NCBI GenBank assembly: GCA_036961345.1
Contig: JBALVT010000207.1
Coordinates: forward strand, 1 to 7,384
DNA length: 7,384 nt
Reading direction: 5' to 3'
From: JBALVT01 sp036961345
GTDB lineage: Bacteria; Pseudomonadota; Gammaproteobacteria; Pseudomonadales; Halieaceae
The notes beneath the pieces were generated by a model. The model saw nothing but the letters and a program-made list of their open reading frames with translations, was not told the origin of the DNA and made no database searches. The translations under genes were made by a program, and so were the position numbers. This document shows positions 1-6,687 of the stretch, one piece after another (positions within the stretch are counted from its first letter, which is position 1; each line of letters starts with the position of its first letter).

Positions 1-1
1 T

Positions 2-505
2 TTCATGGGCCTGTCACTCATGGGCGTAGTGATGCTAACGGGTAGTTTTAGCATGCGAGACATTGTCGAGGCCCAGCGCGACATGTGGTATTGCATCCCA
101 CAGTTTCTTGGCCTCTACGTCTTTATCATCGCCGGCATTGCAGAAAGCCATCGACTGCCATTCGACTTGCCCGAGGCCGAGCACGAACTCACGGCAGGTT
201 TTCACACCGAATACAGTGGCATGAAATTTGCGATGTTCATGCTGGGTGAGTACCTCGGACTGATTTTAATCTGCTGCATGATTGCCACCTTGTTTTTCGG
301 AGGGTGGCTGGGACCCTGGTTGCCGCCTGTCGTGTGGTTTTGCATCAAGGTCATGGTGTTGATCTGCTTTTTTATCTTACTGCGAGCAGCCATACCCAGG
401 CCCCGCTACGATCAACTGATGTCGCTGGGCTGGAAATACATGTTGCCATTGACCCTTTTTAACTTATTAGTTACCGGCGTTATTGCGCTGGCAATGGTGG
501 ACTAG
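2..505 (+). CDS. nuoH: NADH-quinone oxidoreductase subunit H, 5'-truncated by window edge
   Basis: This is the C-terminal half of the membrane subunit that forms the quinone-reaction chamber at the junction of the peripheral and membrane arms of complex I. The reading frame is open from base 2, so the gene starts upstream. About 167 residues are present against about 325 in E. coli (recalled). The family's quinone-site loop is visible: PFDLPEAEHE at bases 158-187, with its conserved acidic residues, then YSGMKF at 212-229 and GEY just after. Several hydrophobic membrane segments follow, then the PRPRYDQLMSLGWK motif near the C-terminus, which is nearly identical to the E. coli protein as I remember it. 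The stop codon at 503-505 lies 4 nt before the nuoI ATG, consistent with a shared operon. The ATG at base 5 is internal and is not the true start. Confidence 0.97.
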   Translation, partial: FMGLSLMGVVMLTGSFSMRDIVEAQRDMWYCIPQFLGLYVFIIAGIAESHRLPFDLPEAEHELTAGFHTEYSGMKFAMFMLGEYLGLILICCMIATLFFGGWLGPWLPPVVWFCIKVMVLICFFILLRAAIPRPRYDQLMSLGWKYMLPLTLFNLLVTGVIALAMVD

Positions 506-509
506 GCTG

Positions 510-1038
510 ATGTTTAAATCACTCCGCAGCCAATTAGTGTCGATCTGGACTATTCTACAGCACAGCTTTACTCCGCGCCGAAACGGTCCAGTATCCGGAA
601 CAGAAACCTTATCTGGCGCCGCGTTATCGAGGCCGCATTGTATTAACCAAAGATCCAGATGGGGACGAACGCTGTGTGGCATGCAATCTATGCGCCGTCG
701 CTTGCCCCGTTGATTGTATCGCGCTGCAGCAGGGCACAAGAGATGACGGCCGTTGGTATCCCGAGTTTTTCCGTATCAACTTTTCGCGCTGCATTATGTG
801 CGGCATGTGTGAGGAGGCCTGCCCAACCAACGCTATTCAACTGACACCTGATTTTGAGATGTGCGAGTACGATCGTCAAAACATGGTGTATGAAAAAGAA
901 CACTTGCAAATAGACGGTCCCGGCAAGTACCACGATTACAATTTTTACCGGGTATCCGGCCTGTCTATAGACGGAAAGGACAAGGGCCAGGCACAAAACG
1001 AAGCGCAACCCATAGACGTCAAGAGTCTGCTGCCATGA
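510..1038 (+). CDS. nuoI: NADH-quinone oxidoreductase subunit I (two [4Fe-4S] ferredoxin), apparent +1 frameshift near base 579
   Basis: NuoI carries clusters N6a and N6b, which pass electrons towards the quinone-proximal cluster N2. The ATG at 510 opens a frame that reads MFKSLRSQLVSIWTILQHSF and then TPR, matching the NuoI N-terminus, but it diverges after base 578. The rest (ETVQYPEQKPYL, RYRGRIVLTKDPDG and on to DVKSLLP) lies in the next frame. Skipping one base (C579) joins them into 175 residues, against 180 in E. coli. Corrected numbering puts cluster cysteines at C55, C58, C61, C65 and C94, C97, C100, C104, so both CxxCxxCxxxCP motifs are complete. The downstream frame has a TAG at 535-537 and no ATG before the first motif. 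Its GTG at 676 would start after C55 and lose a cluster ligand. A sequencing or assembly indel is the likeliest cause; a recent real mutation is possible. The stop overlaps nuoJ. Confidence 0.93.
573..585 (+). other. nuoI: Frameshift site in nuoI (one extra base, probably in the CC doublet 578-579)
   Basis: In the upstream frame codons run CCG CGC CGA AAC; in the downstream frame they must read GAA ACG GTC CAG. Dropping one C of the CC at 578-579 gives F-T-P-R-E-T-V-Q-Y. That aligns residue for residue with the E. coli F-A-K-R-E-T-R-M-Y (recalled), so one inserted base fits better than a two-base deletion. The site has no recognisable slippery sequence: the tRNA reading CGC would pair poorly with the shifted GCC, and no in-frame stop codon pauses the ribosome there. 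Programmed frameshifting is therefore unlikely. Confidence 0.85.
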
Positions 1039-1547
1039 TGGAAGTACTCTTTTATATTGCGTCGCTGGTTGCCCTGTCTGCTACTGCGTTGGCACTGACC
1101 CGCAGCAACGCCACCCATGCGCTAATCTATCTGATTTTGTCTTTGCTGGCTGTCGCTGTCGTATTCTTTTTATTGGGTGCACCTTTTGCCGCCGCGCTCG
1201 AAGTTTTAATTTATGCCGGCGCGATAATGGTTTTGTTTGTCTTCGTCATAATGATGCTAAATCTCGGCGAAGCCGGTGACGCTCGCGAACGGCAGTGGCT
1301 GACGCCTCGCAATTGGCTGGTTCCGGGTTTTATGGCGACACTGCTATTTATCGAGCTAATGCTGGCTTTATCACACACCCCTGACATCGTATCGGGCGTC
1401 GCAGTGGAGCCTAAAGCGGTCGGTCTGGCGCTATTTGGACCCTATGTTTTGGCCGTTGAAATAGCGTCAATGCTGTTGCTGGCAGGCTTGGTCGGGGCCT
1501 ACCACCTCGGCCGACGCTTCATCGTTCGCGAATCGGAGGACGACTGA
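1035..1547 (+). CDS. nuoJ: NADH-quinone oxidoreductase subunit J
   Basis: This is a membrane subunit of the complex I proton-pumping arm, equivalent to mitochondrial ND6. The 170-residue product (E. coli 184) is strongly hydrophobic with about five membrane helices. The diagnostic block is EVLIYAGAIMVLFVFVIMML at residues 56-75, which is the third helix. It holds the conserved Glu and Tyr and the flexible segment thought to transmit quinone-site movements. A second conserved block, FGPYVLAVEIASMLLLAGLV, lies near the C-terminus. The start is ambiguous: ATG at 1035 overlaps the nuoI stop as ATGA, whereas ATG at 1038 overlaps it by one base and gives the same residue numbering as E. coli (Glu55, Tyr59). 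No clear ribosome binding site separates the two, and translation is probably coupled to nuoI. If the nuoI frameshift were real, this coupling could be weakened. Confidence 0.96.
   Translation: MMEVLFYIASLVALSATALALTRSNATHALIYLILSLLAVAVVFFLLGAPFAAALEVLIYAGAIMVLFVFVIMMLNLGEAGDARERQWLTPRNWLVPGFMATLLFIELMLALSHTPDIVSGVAVEPKAVGLALFGPYVLAVEIASMLLLAGLVGAYHLGRRFIVRESEDD
1535..1540 (+). promoter_or_regulatory. Ribosome binding site for nuoK
   Basis: GGAGGA lies 6 nt before the nuoK ATG, inside the last codons of nuoJ. It is the strongest Shine-Dalgarno match within the nuo part of the window and fixes the nuoK start at 1547. Confidence 0.8.
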
Positions 1548-1861
1548 TGGGTGGCCTAACCGTACCTCTGGAGCACGTGCTGGTTCTGGCAGCGTTGTTA
1601 TTTAGCTTTGGACTGCTGGGCTTGATGTTGCGGCGCAATATTATATTCATGCTCATGTCGCTGGAAGTTATGCTCAACGCCGCCGCCCTGGCGTTTGTAG
1701 CCGCCGGAGCAAATTGGGCACAGCCAGATGGCCAAATCGTCTTTCTTATTATTTTGAGTGTCGCAGCGGCTGAAGTCGCAGTCGGTCTGGGCCTTGTGCT
1801 GCAAATTCAGCGCCGCTTCAAAACGCTGGATATGGACACAGCAAATCGGTTGCGAGGTTAA
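1547..1861 (+). CDS. nuoK: NADH-quinone oxidoreductase subunit K
   Basis: This is a small three-helix membrane subunit of complex I (mitochondrial ND4L), part of the proton path between the quinone site and the antiporter-like subunits. It is 104 residues long, against 100 in E. coli. The two membrane-buried glutamates needed for coupled proton transfer are present: E40 in the SLEVML motif and E76 in AAAEVAVG, corresponding to E. coli Glu36 and Glu72. The RRN motif at residues 29-31 and the basic C-terminal tail (QRRF, ending RLRG) are also typical. The ATG overlaps the nuoJ stop by one base (TGATG). A strong Shine-Dalgarno GGAGGA lies at 1535-1540, 6 nt upstream, so this gene can also recruit ribosomes on its own. 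Confidence 0.97.
   Translation: MGGLTVPLEHVLVLAALLFSFGLLGLMLRRNIIFMLMSLEVMLNAAALAFVAAGANWAQPDGQIVFLIILSVAAAEVAVGLGLVLQIQRRFKTLDMDTANRLRG
1854..1858 (+). promoter_or_regulatory. Ribosome binding site for nuoL
   Basis: GAGGT within the last codons of nuoK lies 8 nt before the nuoL ATG and supports the start at 1867. Confidence 0.65.
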
Positions 1862-1866
1862 CGGTC

Positions 1867-3702
1867 ATGAACCTGATACCCCTAATTCCCGCCCTGCCAC
1901 TGTTTAGCGCAATACTGCTCATCGTATCTGCGGGTCGCCTGCCGAGAAACCTTGTTGCGATTTTAGGTGCCGGTTCTGTCGGCCTATCCGCTTTATGTGT
2001 GGCCAGCGTTGCCATCGGTTTTCTCGCCAACGAACAGATTATTCAGATAACGCTGTGGACATGGATGGCGGTCGACAACTTTACCCCAGGCATTGCCTTT
2101 TATATCGACGGCTTGACCATCGTTATGATGTCGGTCATAACCGGGGTCGGTTTCCTCATCCATTTGTACTCGCTTGAATTCATGAACGAGGATGAATCCT
2201 ACTCACGTTACTTCGCCTACATGAATTTGTTTGTGGCTGCCATGTTGATTCTGGTAATGGCAGACAACCTGTTGCTACTTTATCTAGGCTGGGAAGGTGT
2301 GGGCGTATGCTCCTATTTGCTGGTCGGTTTTTGGTATCAGGATTCCGACAATGGCAAAGCGGCGCGCAAGGCCTTTGTGGTCACTCGTGTGGGCGATACC
2401 GCGATGGCCCTGGGACTGTTTTTGTTATTCACTGAACTTGGAACGCTGCATATTCAATCCATGATGGAGGCCGCAAATGCCCAGTGGAGTGTCGGTGATA
2501 CCTTGCCCCTGGTGGCAACCGCGTTGTTGTTGGGAGGCGCTGTGGGCAAATCAGCCCAGTTGCCACTCCATACCTGGTTGCCCGATGCGATGGCTGGTCC
2601 CACCCCGGTCAGCGCGCTGATTCATGCCGCGACGATGGTTACCGCGGGGGTTTATCTCATCGCACGTACCCACGAATTATTTTTGCTGGCTCCTGCGACA
2701 TTGGAGGCTGTAGCGTGGGTCGGCCTTTTCACGCTCCTCTTGGCGGCTTTCACCGCACTTGCACAAAACGACATCAAACGCATTCTCGCCTATTCTACTA
2801 TTAGCCAAATCGGCTACATGTTTTTGGCGCTCGGGGTCGGTGCATTCAGTGCGAGTGTTTTTCATCTCATGACCCATGCTTTTTTCAAGGCGCTTTTGTT
2901 TCTGGCGGCAGGTGCCGTTATCCACTGCCTACATCACGAACACAATATTTTCCGTATGGGCGGGCTACGTACTCGTATACCTGTTGTGTTCTGGAGTTTC
3001 ATGATTGGCAGTGCGGCTCTAGCTGCCTTGCCCTTTACCTCCGGTTTTTACAGTAAGGACGCCATTTTATTGTCGGCCTGGCAACAACCAGGAATTGGAC
3101 CATGGCTTTGGGCCGGCGGGCTTTTAGGCGCACTACTCACAGCAATTTACAGTTTCCGTTTGGTATTTATCGTATTTTTCGGCGAGGCTAACACCGAACC
3201 GGATAAACAACCGGGCTGGAAAATGTCCATACCGCTAGTTATTTTGTGTGCCGCATCTGTGGTGGGAGGATGGTTTGTACTGCCACTGTCGGACGTTTTT
3301 CCACAGGCAGACCACTCCGGGGTCAACCATACGGTCGAATATGTGTCGATAGCAACGCCCGTTCTTGGATTACTTTTGGCCTATTTATTATTTCTCGGCC
3401 GCCAGTTGGACATAACAGCTATCACCGAATCTAATCTGGGAAAAGCTGTACAAAAGTTTTGCTTCAACGGTTGGCAAATCGATGGCTTGTATCACAATTT
3501 GCTGGTTCGCCCGTTCAAGGGTCTGGCCCATTGGTGGCGAAACGAGCCAATCGACTATATTTATAATGCAATTATTGCGCTGAGTCAGTGGTCACATCGT
3601 GGGCTGTCGGCATTGCAAACCGGAGAGCTGCGCTGGTATGCCACCACCATGGTGTTTGGCCTGGTACTCCTGACCGTCGTAATGCTAAGGAACGCATCAT
3701 GA
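1867..3702 (+). CDS. nuoL: NADH-quinone oxidoreductase subunit L
   Basis: This is the distal antiporter-like subunit of the complex I membrane arm (mitochondrial ND5). It translocates protons and carries the long lateral helix that runs along the arm. It has 611 residues, against 613 in E. coli. The proton-channel residues are all visible: E143 in GWEGVG, D177 in RVGD, K228 in AVGKSA, K341 in HAFFKALLFL and K397 in FYSKDA. The first antiporter-like block, LPLHTWLPDAMAGPTPVSAL, begins at residue 232. Residues about 525-585 form the region expected for the amphipathic lateral helix, and residues about 591-607 form the final membrane anchor. The ATG at 1867 is 5 nt after the nuoK stop. GAGGT at 1854-1858 is a suitably spaced ribosome binding site within the end of nuoK. 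I see nothing missing or broken. Confidence 0.98.
   Translation: MNLIPLIPALPLFSAILLIVSAGRLPRNLVAILGAGSVGLSALCVASVAIGFLANEQIIQITLWTWMAVDNFTPGIAFYIDGLTIVMMSVITGVGFLIHLYSLEFMNEDESYSRYFAYMNLFVAAMLILVMADNLLLLYLGWEGVGVCSYLLVGFWYQDSDNGKAARKAFVVTRVGDTAMALGLFLLFTELGTLHIQSMMEAANAQWSVGDTLPLVATALLLGGAVGKSAQLPLHTWLPDAMAGPTPVSALIHAATMVTAGVYLIARTHELFLLAPATLEAVAWVGLFTLLLAAFTALAQNDIKRILAYSTISQIGYMFLALGVGAFSASVFHLMTHAFFKALLFLAAGAVIHCLHHEHNIFRMGGLRTRIPVVFWSFMIGSAALAALPFTSGFYSKDAILLSAWQQPGIGPWLWAGGLLGALLTAIYSFRLVFIVFFGEANTEPDKQPGWKMSIPLVILCAASVVGGWFVLPLSDVFPQADHSGVNHTVEYVSIATPVLGLLLAYLLFLGRQLDITAITESNLGKAVQKFCFNGWQIDGLYHNLLVRPFKGLAHWWRNEPIDYIYNAIIALSQWSHRGLSALQTGELRWYATTMVFGLVLLTVVMLRNAS
3687..3691 (+). promoter_or_regulatory. 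Ribosome binding site deciding the nuoM start
   Basis: AAGGA lies 7 nt before the ATG at 3699, near the end of nuoL. It supports the short start over the in-frame alternative at 3588. Confidence 0.75.
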
Positions 3703-5222
3703 GCCTCAGTGTACTGCTTATGATATTGCTACTGGGAGGCATCGCCGCCTGGGCCTCTGAGCGCATTAACGCTGACTTGCCCCGCTGGACATCCATCGCC
3801 ACTATCTGCATCGCAATTCTTTACCTGCTCGCCACAATCAATAACCTGGGTATCGAAAACCTCAAGGCAATACCAGACCCCGCTAACAGTAGCAGTTGGT
3901 TGATCCATGAAAAAACCCAATGGATTCCACGTTTTGGCATTGCCTTCGAGCTGGCAATGGACGGTTTGAGTTTGTTGTTGGTGACACTCACCTTGTTTTT
4001 GGGGCTCGTGGCCGTCGCCTCCTCCTGGGTCGAGATCCAATTCAAGACCGGGTTCTTCCAGGCCAACATATTGTGGACGCTGGCCGGTGTTACCGGCGTA
4101 TTTCTGGCGTTGGACCTGTTCCTGTTTTTTCTGTTCTGGGAAGTGATGTTAATTCCCATGTACCTGCTCATCGCTATATGGGGACACGAAAAGAAAGCCT
4201 ACGCCGCTATGAAGTTTTTTATCTTTACCCAGGTGTCGGGCCTGCTGATGCTGCTCTCCATAATGGTACTGGTCTGGCAAGGTAATTTGGCAAACGGCGT
4301 TTACAGTTTCAGCTATTTCGATTTGTTGTCTTTGCAGCTCGACGGAAAACTTGGGTTTTTTCTGATGCTCGGCTTTTTCGCGGCATTTACAGTAAAGTTG
4401 CCGGCCTTTCCAGTGCATACCTGGCTACCGGACGCACACACGCAGGCTCCTACCGCCGGCAGTGTATTACTTGCTGGCATATTACTTAAAACAGGCGCCT
4501 ATGGCCTGCTGAGATTCGCTATTCCATTATTCCCGGAGGCATCGATGAAGTTTGCCCCAATCGCCATGGGTCTGGGCGCGGCCGGGGTAATTTACGGCGC
4601 GATATTGGCGTTCGCTCAAAGTGATTTCAAACGTCTTGTCGCCTACAGCAGTGTCAGTCACATGGGCTTTGTCCTACTGGGGCTATATGCATGGAACAGC
4701 TTGGCTTTACAGGGCGCAGTTATGCAGATGATTGCGCACGGTGTCAGTACCGCGGCTCTGTTTATGCTGGCAGGTGCTTTGCAACATCGTCTACATACGC
4801 GCGATATGCATCAAATGGGTGGGCTGTGGTACAACATGCCAAGAATGGGTGCCTGCGCTATGTTTTTTGCTATTGCTTCGCTGGGTTTGCCAGGGCTCGG
4901 AAATTTTGTGGCCGAGTTTCTGATACTCGCCGGATTGTTTGCGGTAAATCCCTGGATAACAGCCATCGCTGCGCTGGGCTTGATTACCGCTGCTATTTAT
5001 TCTCTGTGGATGATGCAGCTTACGTTCCAGGGGGAACCTGACAAAGACCGTGAATTGCAGGACTTTGGTTTCCGGGAGATGGGCACAATGGCAGGTTTAG
5101 TCGTTGCCCTGATATGGCTAGGGCTCTATCCCCAGCCCGTTCTGGACCTTGCCCAGCCTGTACTCGATGGCCTACAGACTTTCATAGGGACGGGCTCTGG
5201 TTTTGCGGGGGCTGGACAATGA
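3699..5222 (+). CDS. nuoM: NADH-quinone oxidoreductase subunit M
   Basis: This is the middle antiporter-like proton-pumping subunit of complex I (mitochondrial ND4). It has 507 residues, against 509 in E. coli, with about 14 predicted membrane helices. Key residues are present: E148 in LFWEVMLIPMY, K233 in FTVKLPAFPVH, K264 in ILLKTGAYG and E406 in GNFVAEF. They correspond to E. coli Glu144, Lys234, Lys265 and Glu407. The HTWLPDAHTQAPTAGSVLLA block is classic for NuoM. The frame stays open upstream to a possible start at 3588, but that would add 37 residues overlapping nuoL with no membrane or family character. The ATG at 3699 overlaps the nuoL stop as ATGA and has AAGGA at 3687-3691, so it is preferred. 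The end overlaps nuoN by 4 nt. Confidence 0.98.
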   Translation: MSLSVLLMILLLGGIAAWASERINADLPRWTSIATICIAILYLLATINNLGIENLKAIPDPANSSSWLIHEKTQWIPRFGIAFELAMDGLSLLLVTLTLFLGLVAVASSWVEIQFKTGFFQANILWTLAGVTGVFLALDLFLFFLFWEVMLIPMYLLIAIWGHEKKAYAAMKFFIFTQVSGLLMLLSIMVLVWQGNLANGVYSFSYFDLLSLQLDGKLGFFLMLGFFAAFTVKLPAFPVHTWLPDAHTQAPTAGSVLLAGILLKTGAYGLLRFAIPLFPEASMKFAPIAMGLGAAGVIYGAILAFAQSDFKRLVAYSSVSHMGFVLLGLYAWNSLALQGAVMQMIAHGVSTAALFMLAGALQHRLHTRDMHQMGGLWYNMPRMGACAMFFAIASLGLPGLGNFVAEFLILAGLFAVNPWITAIAALGLITAAIYSLWMMQLTFQGEPDKDRELQDFGFREMGTMAGLVVALIWLGLYPQPVLDLAQPVLDGLQTFIGTGSGFAGAGQ

Positions 5223-6667
5223 CGGCTGAAGACTTTCAAGCGATATTGCCACTACTGGTACTTGCTGCTGGTGCGACCGTCATCATGCTGCAGATCGCAT
5301 TCGCTCGCAGTATTCGCCTCACTGCTGTCATTACGGCGTTGACCTTCGTGGCCGCCGCGCTGTCCTGTATTCCTGCGGCCGAAAGTGCTCCGCGGCTGGT
5401 AACACCACTGCTACAAGCCGATCATCTGGCGTTATTGTTTAGTGCCTTGTTCTCGTTAGCTGGACTGACCACAACAGTCCTGTCCCTGGATTACATGAAC
5501 CATCGCGGTGACGAGCCGGAAGAGTACTTTTTACTGCTGGTGTTGAGCACTTTGGGGGCGTGTGTGCTGGCGTATTCTGTGCATCTGGTTTCCCTGTTAC
5601 TAGGGATGGAGCTCATGTCAGTTGCTCTGTATGCCCTGATCGCATACCCCGACAAATCCGTGCTGCCACTGGAAGCTGCAATCAAATACCTTGTGCTATC
5701 CGGAGCGGCTTCGGCCACTATGCTGTTTGGTTTCGCGCTACTTTACGCGGTAACTGGAACGCTATCATTTTCAGAATTGGGAGAGCAACTGGGTAATGTG
5801 GCAGGTAGCAATGCCATTTTATTAAGTGCCGCCGGCTTAATCATCGCCGGGCTGGGATTCAAACTTTCGCTGGTGCCCTTTCACATGTGGACACCCGATG
5901 TATATGAGGGCGCGCCGTCACCCGTAACCGGGTTCCTCGCCTCGGTGTCAAAAGCCGCTATCTTTTTTGCGCTGTTGCGCTGGTTTACAGAATCCAATAT
6001 TTTCCGTTACACAATTGTAGCGGAGATTACCGGGCTAATCGCTATTTTAAGTATGCTGGCAGGCAATCTATTAGCGCTTCAACAGACCAATTTGAAACGT
6101 CTGCTCGCCTATTCCTCGATTGCGCATATGGGTTACCTCCTGATCATCATAATGGTGGCAAGTAACCCCAGTAACAGGGCATTAGCGACAGAGGCCGGTA
6201 TTTATTATCTGATAGCCTACACGGCAACCACACTCGCAGCTTTCGGGGTTCTCGGGCTGATATCAGCGCAGCACACCGACCGGGAAAATGTAGAGATTCA
6301 ACATATTAGCGGACTGTTCTGGAAGCAGCCGCTGCTGGCTTGCCTAATGTTAGCAGCCCTTCTTTCGCTCGCAGGAATTCCACTTACAGCAGGGTTTATT
6401 GCCAAGTTTTATATTTTAAGCGCCGCGGTCAGCGGCTACCATTGGCTGTTATTGGGCAGTCTGATAATTGGTAGTGCTATCGGCATCTATTATTATCTTC
6501 GCGTCGTCTTTTACATGACTCGAAGGCCGGATGAACACAGTTATCTCCTGGAGACACCCGGGGGTTGGCATATCCGCGCTATATCCTGCGCACTTATCGC
6601 AAGTATTTTACTCCTGGGAACTGTGCCACAGCCGCTCATGGAGTACTTAAGGTCTATACTAATATAA
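5219..6667 (+). CDS. nuoN: NADH-quinone oxidoreductase subunit N
   Basis: This is the antiporter-like complex I subunit nearest the quinone site (mitochondrial ND2). It has 482 residues, against 485 in E. coli, with about 14 membrane helices. Proton-path residues are present: E131 in LLGMELMSVALYAL, K156 in AAIKYLVLSG, K215 in GLGFKLSLVPFH, K245 in SVSKAA and K396 in GFIAKFYI. They correspond to E. coli Glu133, Lys158, Lys217, Lys247 and Lys395. The motif FHMWTPDVYEGAPSPVTGFL, starting at residue 221, is diagnostic for NuoN. The start at 5219 overlaps the nuoM stop as ATGA. An in-frame start at 5114 would add 35 residues inside nuoM and is rejected. No strong ribosome binding site is seen (only a G-run at 5207-5211), so initiation probably depends on coupling to nuoM. 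It is the last nuo gene of the operon. Confidence 0.98.
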   Translation: MTAEDFQAILPLLVLAAGATVIMLQIAFARSIRLTAVITALTFVAAALSCIPAAESAPRLVTPLLQADHLALLFSALFSLAGLTTTVLSLDYMNHRGDEPEEYFLLLVLSTLGACVLAYSVHLVSLLLGMELMSVALYALIAYPDKSVLPLEAAIKYLVLSGAASATMLFGFALLYAVTGTLSFSELGEQLGNVAGSNAILLSAAGLIIAGLGFKLSLVPFHMWTPDVYEGAPSPVTGFLASVSKAAIFFALLRWFTESNIFRYTIVAEITGLIAILSMLAGNLLALQQTNLKRLLAYSSIAHMGYLLIIIMVASNPSNRALATEAGIYYLIAYTATTLAAFGVLGLISAQHTDRENVEIQHISGLFWKQPLLACLMLAALLSLAGIPLTAGFIAKFYILSAAVSGYHWLLLGSLIIGSAIGIYYYLRVVFYMTRRPDEHSYLLETPGGWHIRAISCALIASILLLGTVPQPLMEYLRSILI

Positions 6668-6675
6668 GATAGACC
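6651..6675 (+). repeat. Perfect 7-bp inverted repeat spanning the nuoN stop codon
   Basis: GGTCTAT (6651-6657) and ATAGACC (6669-6675) are exact reverse complements separated by 11 nt. The stem may gain two more pairs (C6659-G6668, T6660-A6667) across a bulged A, leaving a 6-nt AU-rich loop. The nuoN stop (6665-6667) lies in the loop and inner stem, and the right arm abuts the AAGGAG ribosome binding site of the next gene. No T-run follows, so it is not a classical terminator. It could be an RNA stability or translation-control hairpin, or an operator-like DNA palindrome. Its function is inferred only. Confidence 0.5.
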
Positions 6676-6681
6676 AAGGAG
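6676..6681 (+). promoter_or_regulatory. Ribosome binding site for the CBS-domain gene
   Basis: AAGGAG, a near-perfect Shine-Dalgarno sequence, lies 6 nt before the ATG at 6688. It sits directly beside the right arm of the 6651-6675 inverted repeat, so folding of that hairpin could affect access to it. Confidence 0.8.
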
Positions 6682-6687
6682 ATCACT

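Noticed and set aside
573..585. Programmed +1 ribosomal frameshifting in nuoI
   Set aside because: No slippery codon pair, no in-frame stop at the shift and no obvious stimulatory Shine-Dalgarno. Re-pairing of the CGC tRNA one base on would be poor. A single inserted C explains the data more simply.
483..713. 76-codon + strand open frame covering the nuoI N-terminus
   Set aside because: Only its part from 510 to about 578 is NuoI-like. The rest is out-of-frame translation of nuoI after the frameshift and has no family character.
676..1038. Shorter nuoI starting at GTG 676
   Set aside because: It would begin after the first cysteine (C55) of the first [4Fe-4S] motif and lose the conserved RYRGRIVLTKDPDG region. 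The missing N-terminus is found intact in the neighbouring frame.
3588..3698. N-terminal extension of NuoM from 3588
   Set aside because: It overlaps nuoL by over 100 nt and adds 37 non-membrane residues absent from the family. The ATG at 3699 has a good ribosome binding site and gives the normal length.
3821..4171. Antisense open frame of 116 codons, and similar antisense frames at 688-1008 and 3729-4040
   Set aside because: They lie wholly opposite strongly conserved nuo coding sequence and their translations resemble no family I recognise. They are shadow frames.
5114..5218. N-terminal extension of NuoN from 5114
   Set aside because: It lies inside nuoM and adds 35 residues atypical of NuoN. 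The ATGA junction at 5219 matches the other junctions in the operon.
5462..5480. 6-bp inverted repeat GGACTG / CAGTCC inside nuoN
   Set aside because: Short, mid-gene and in ordinary coding sequence. Hairpins this small are expected by chance in a window this size.
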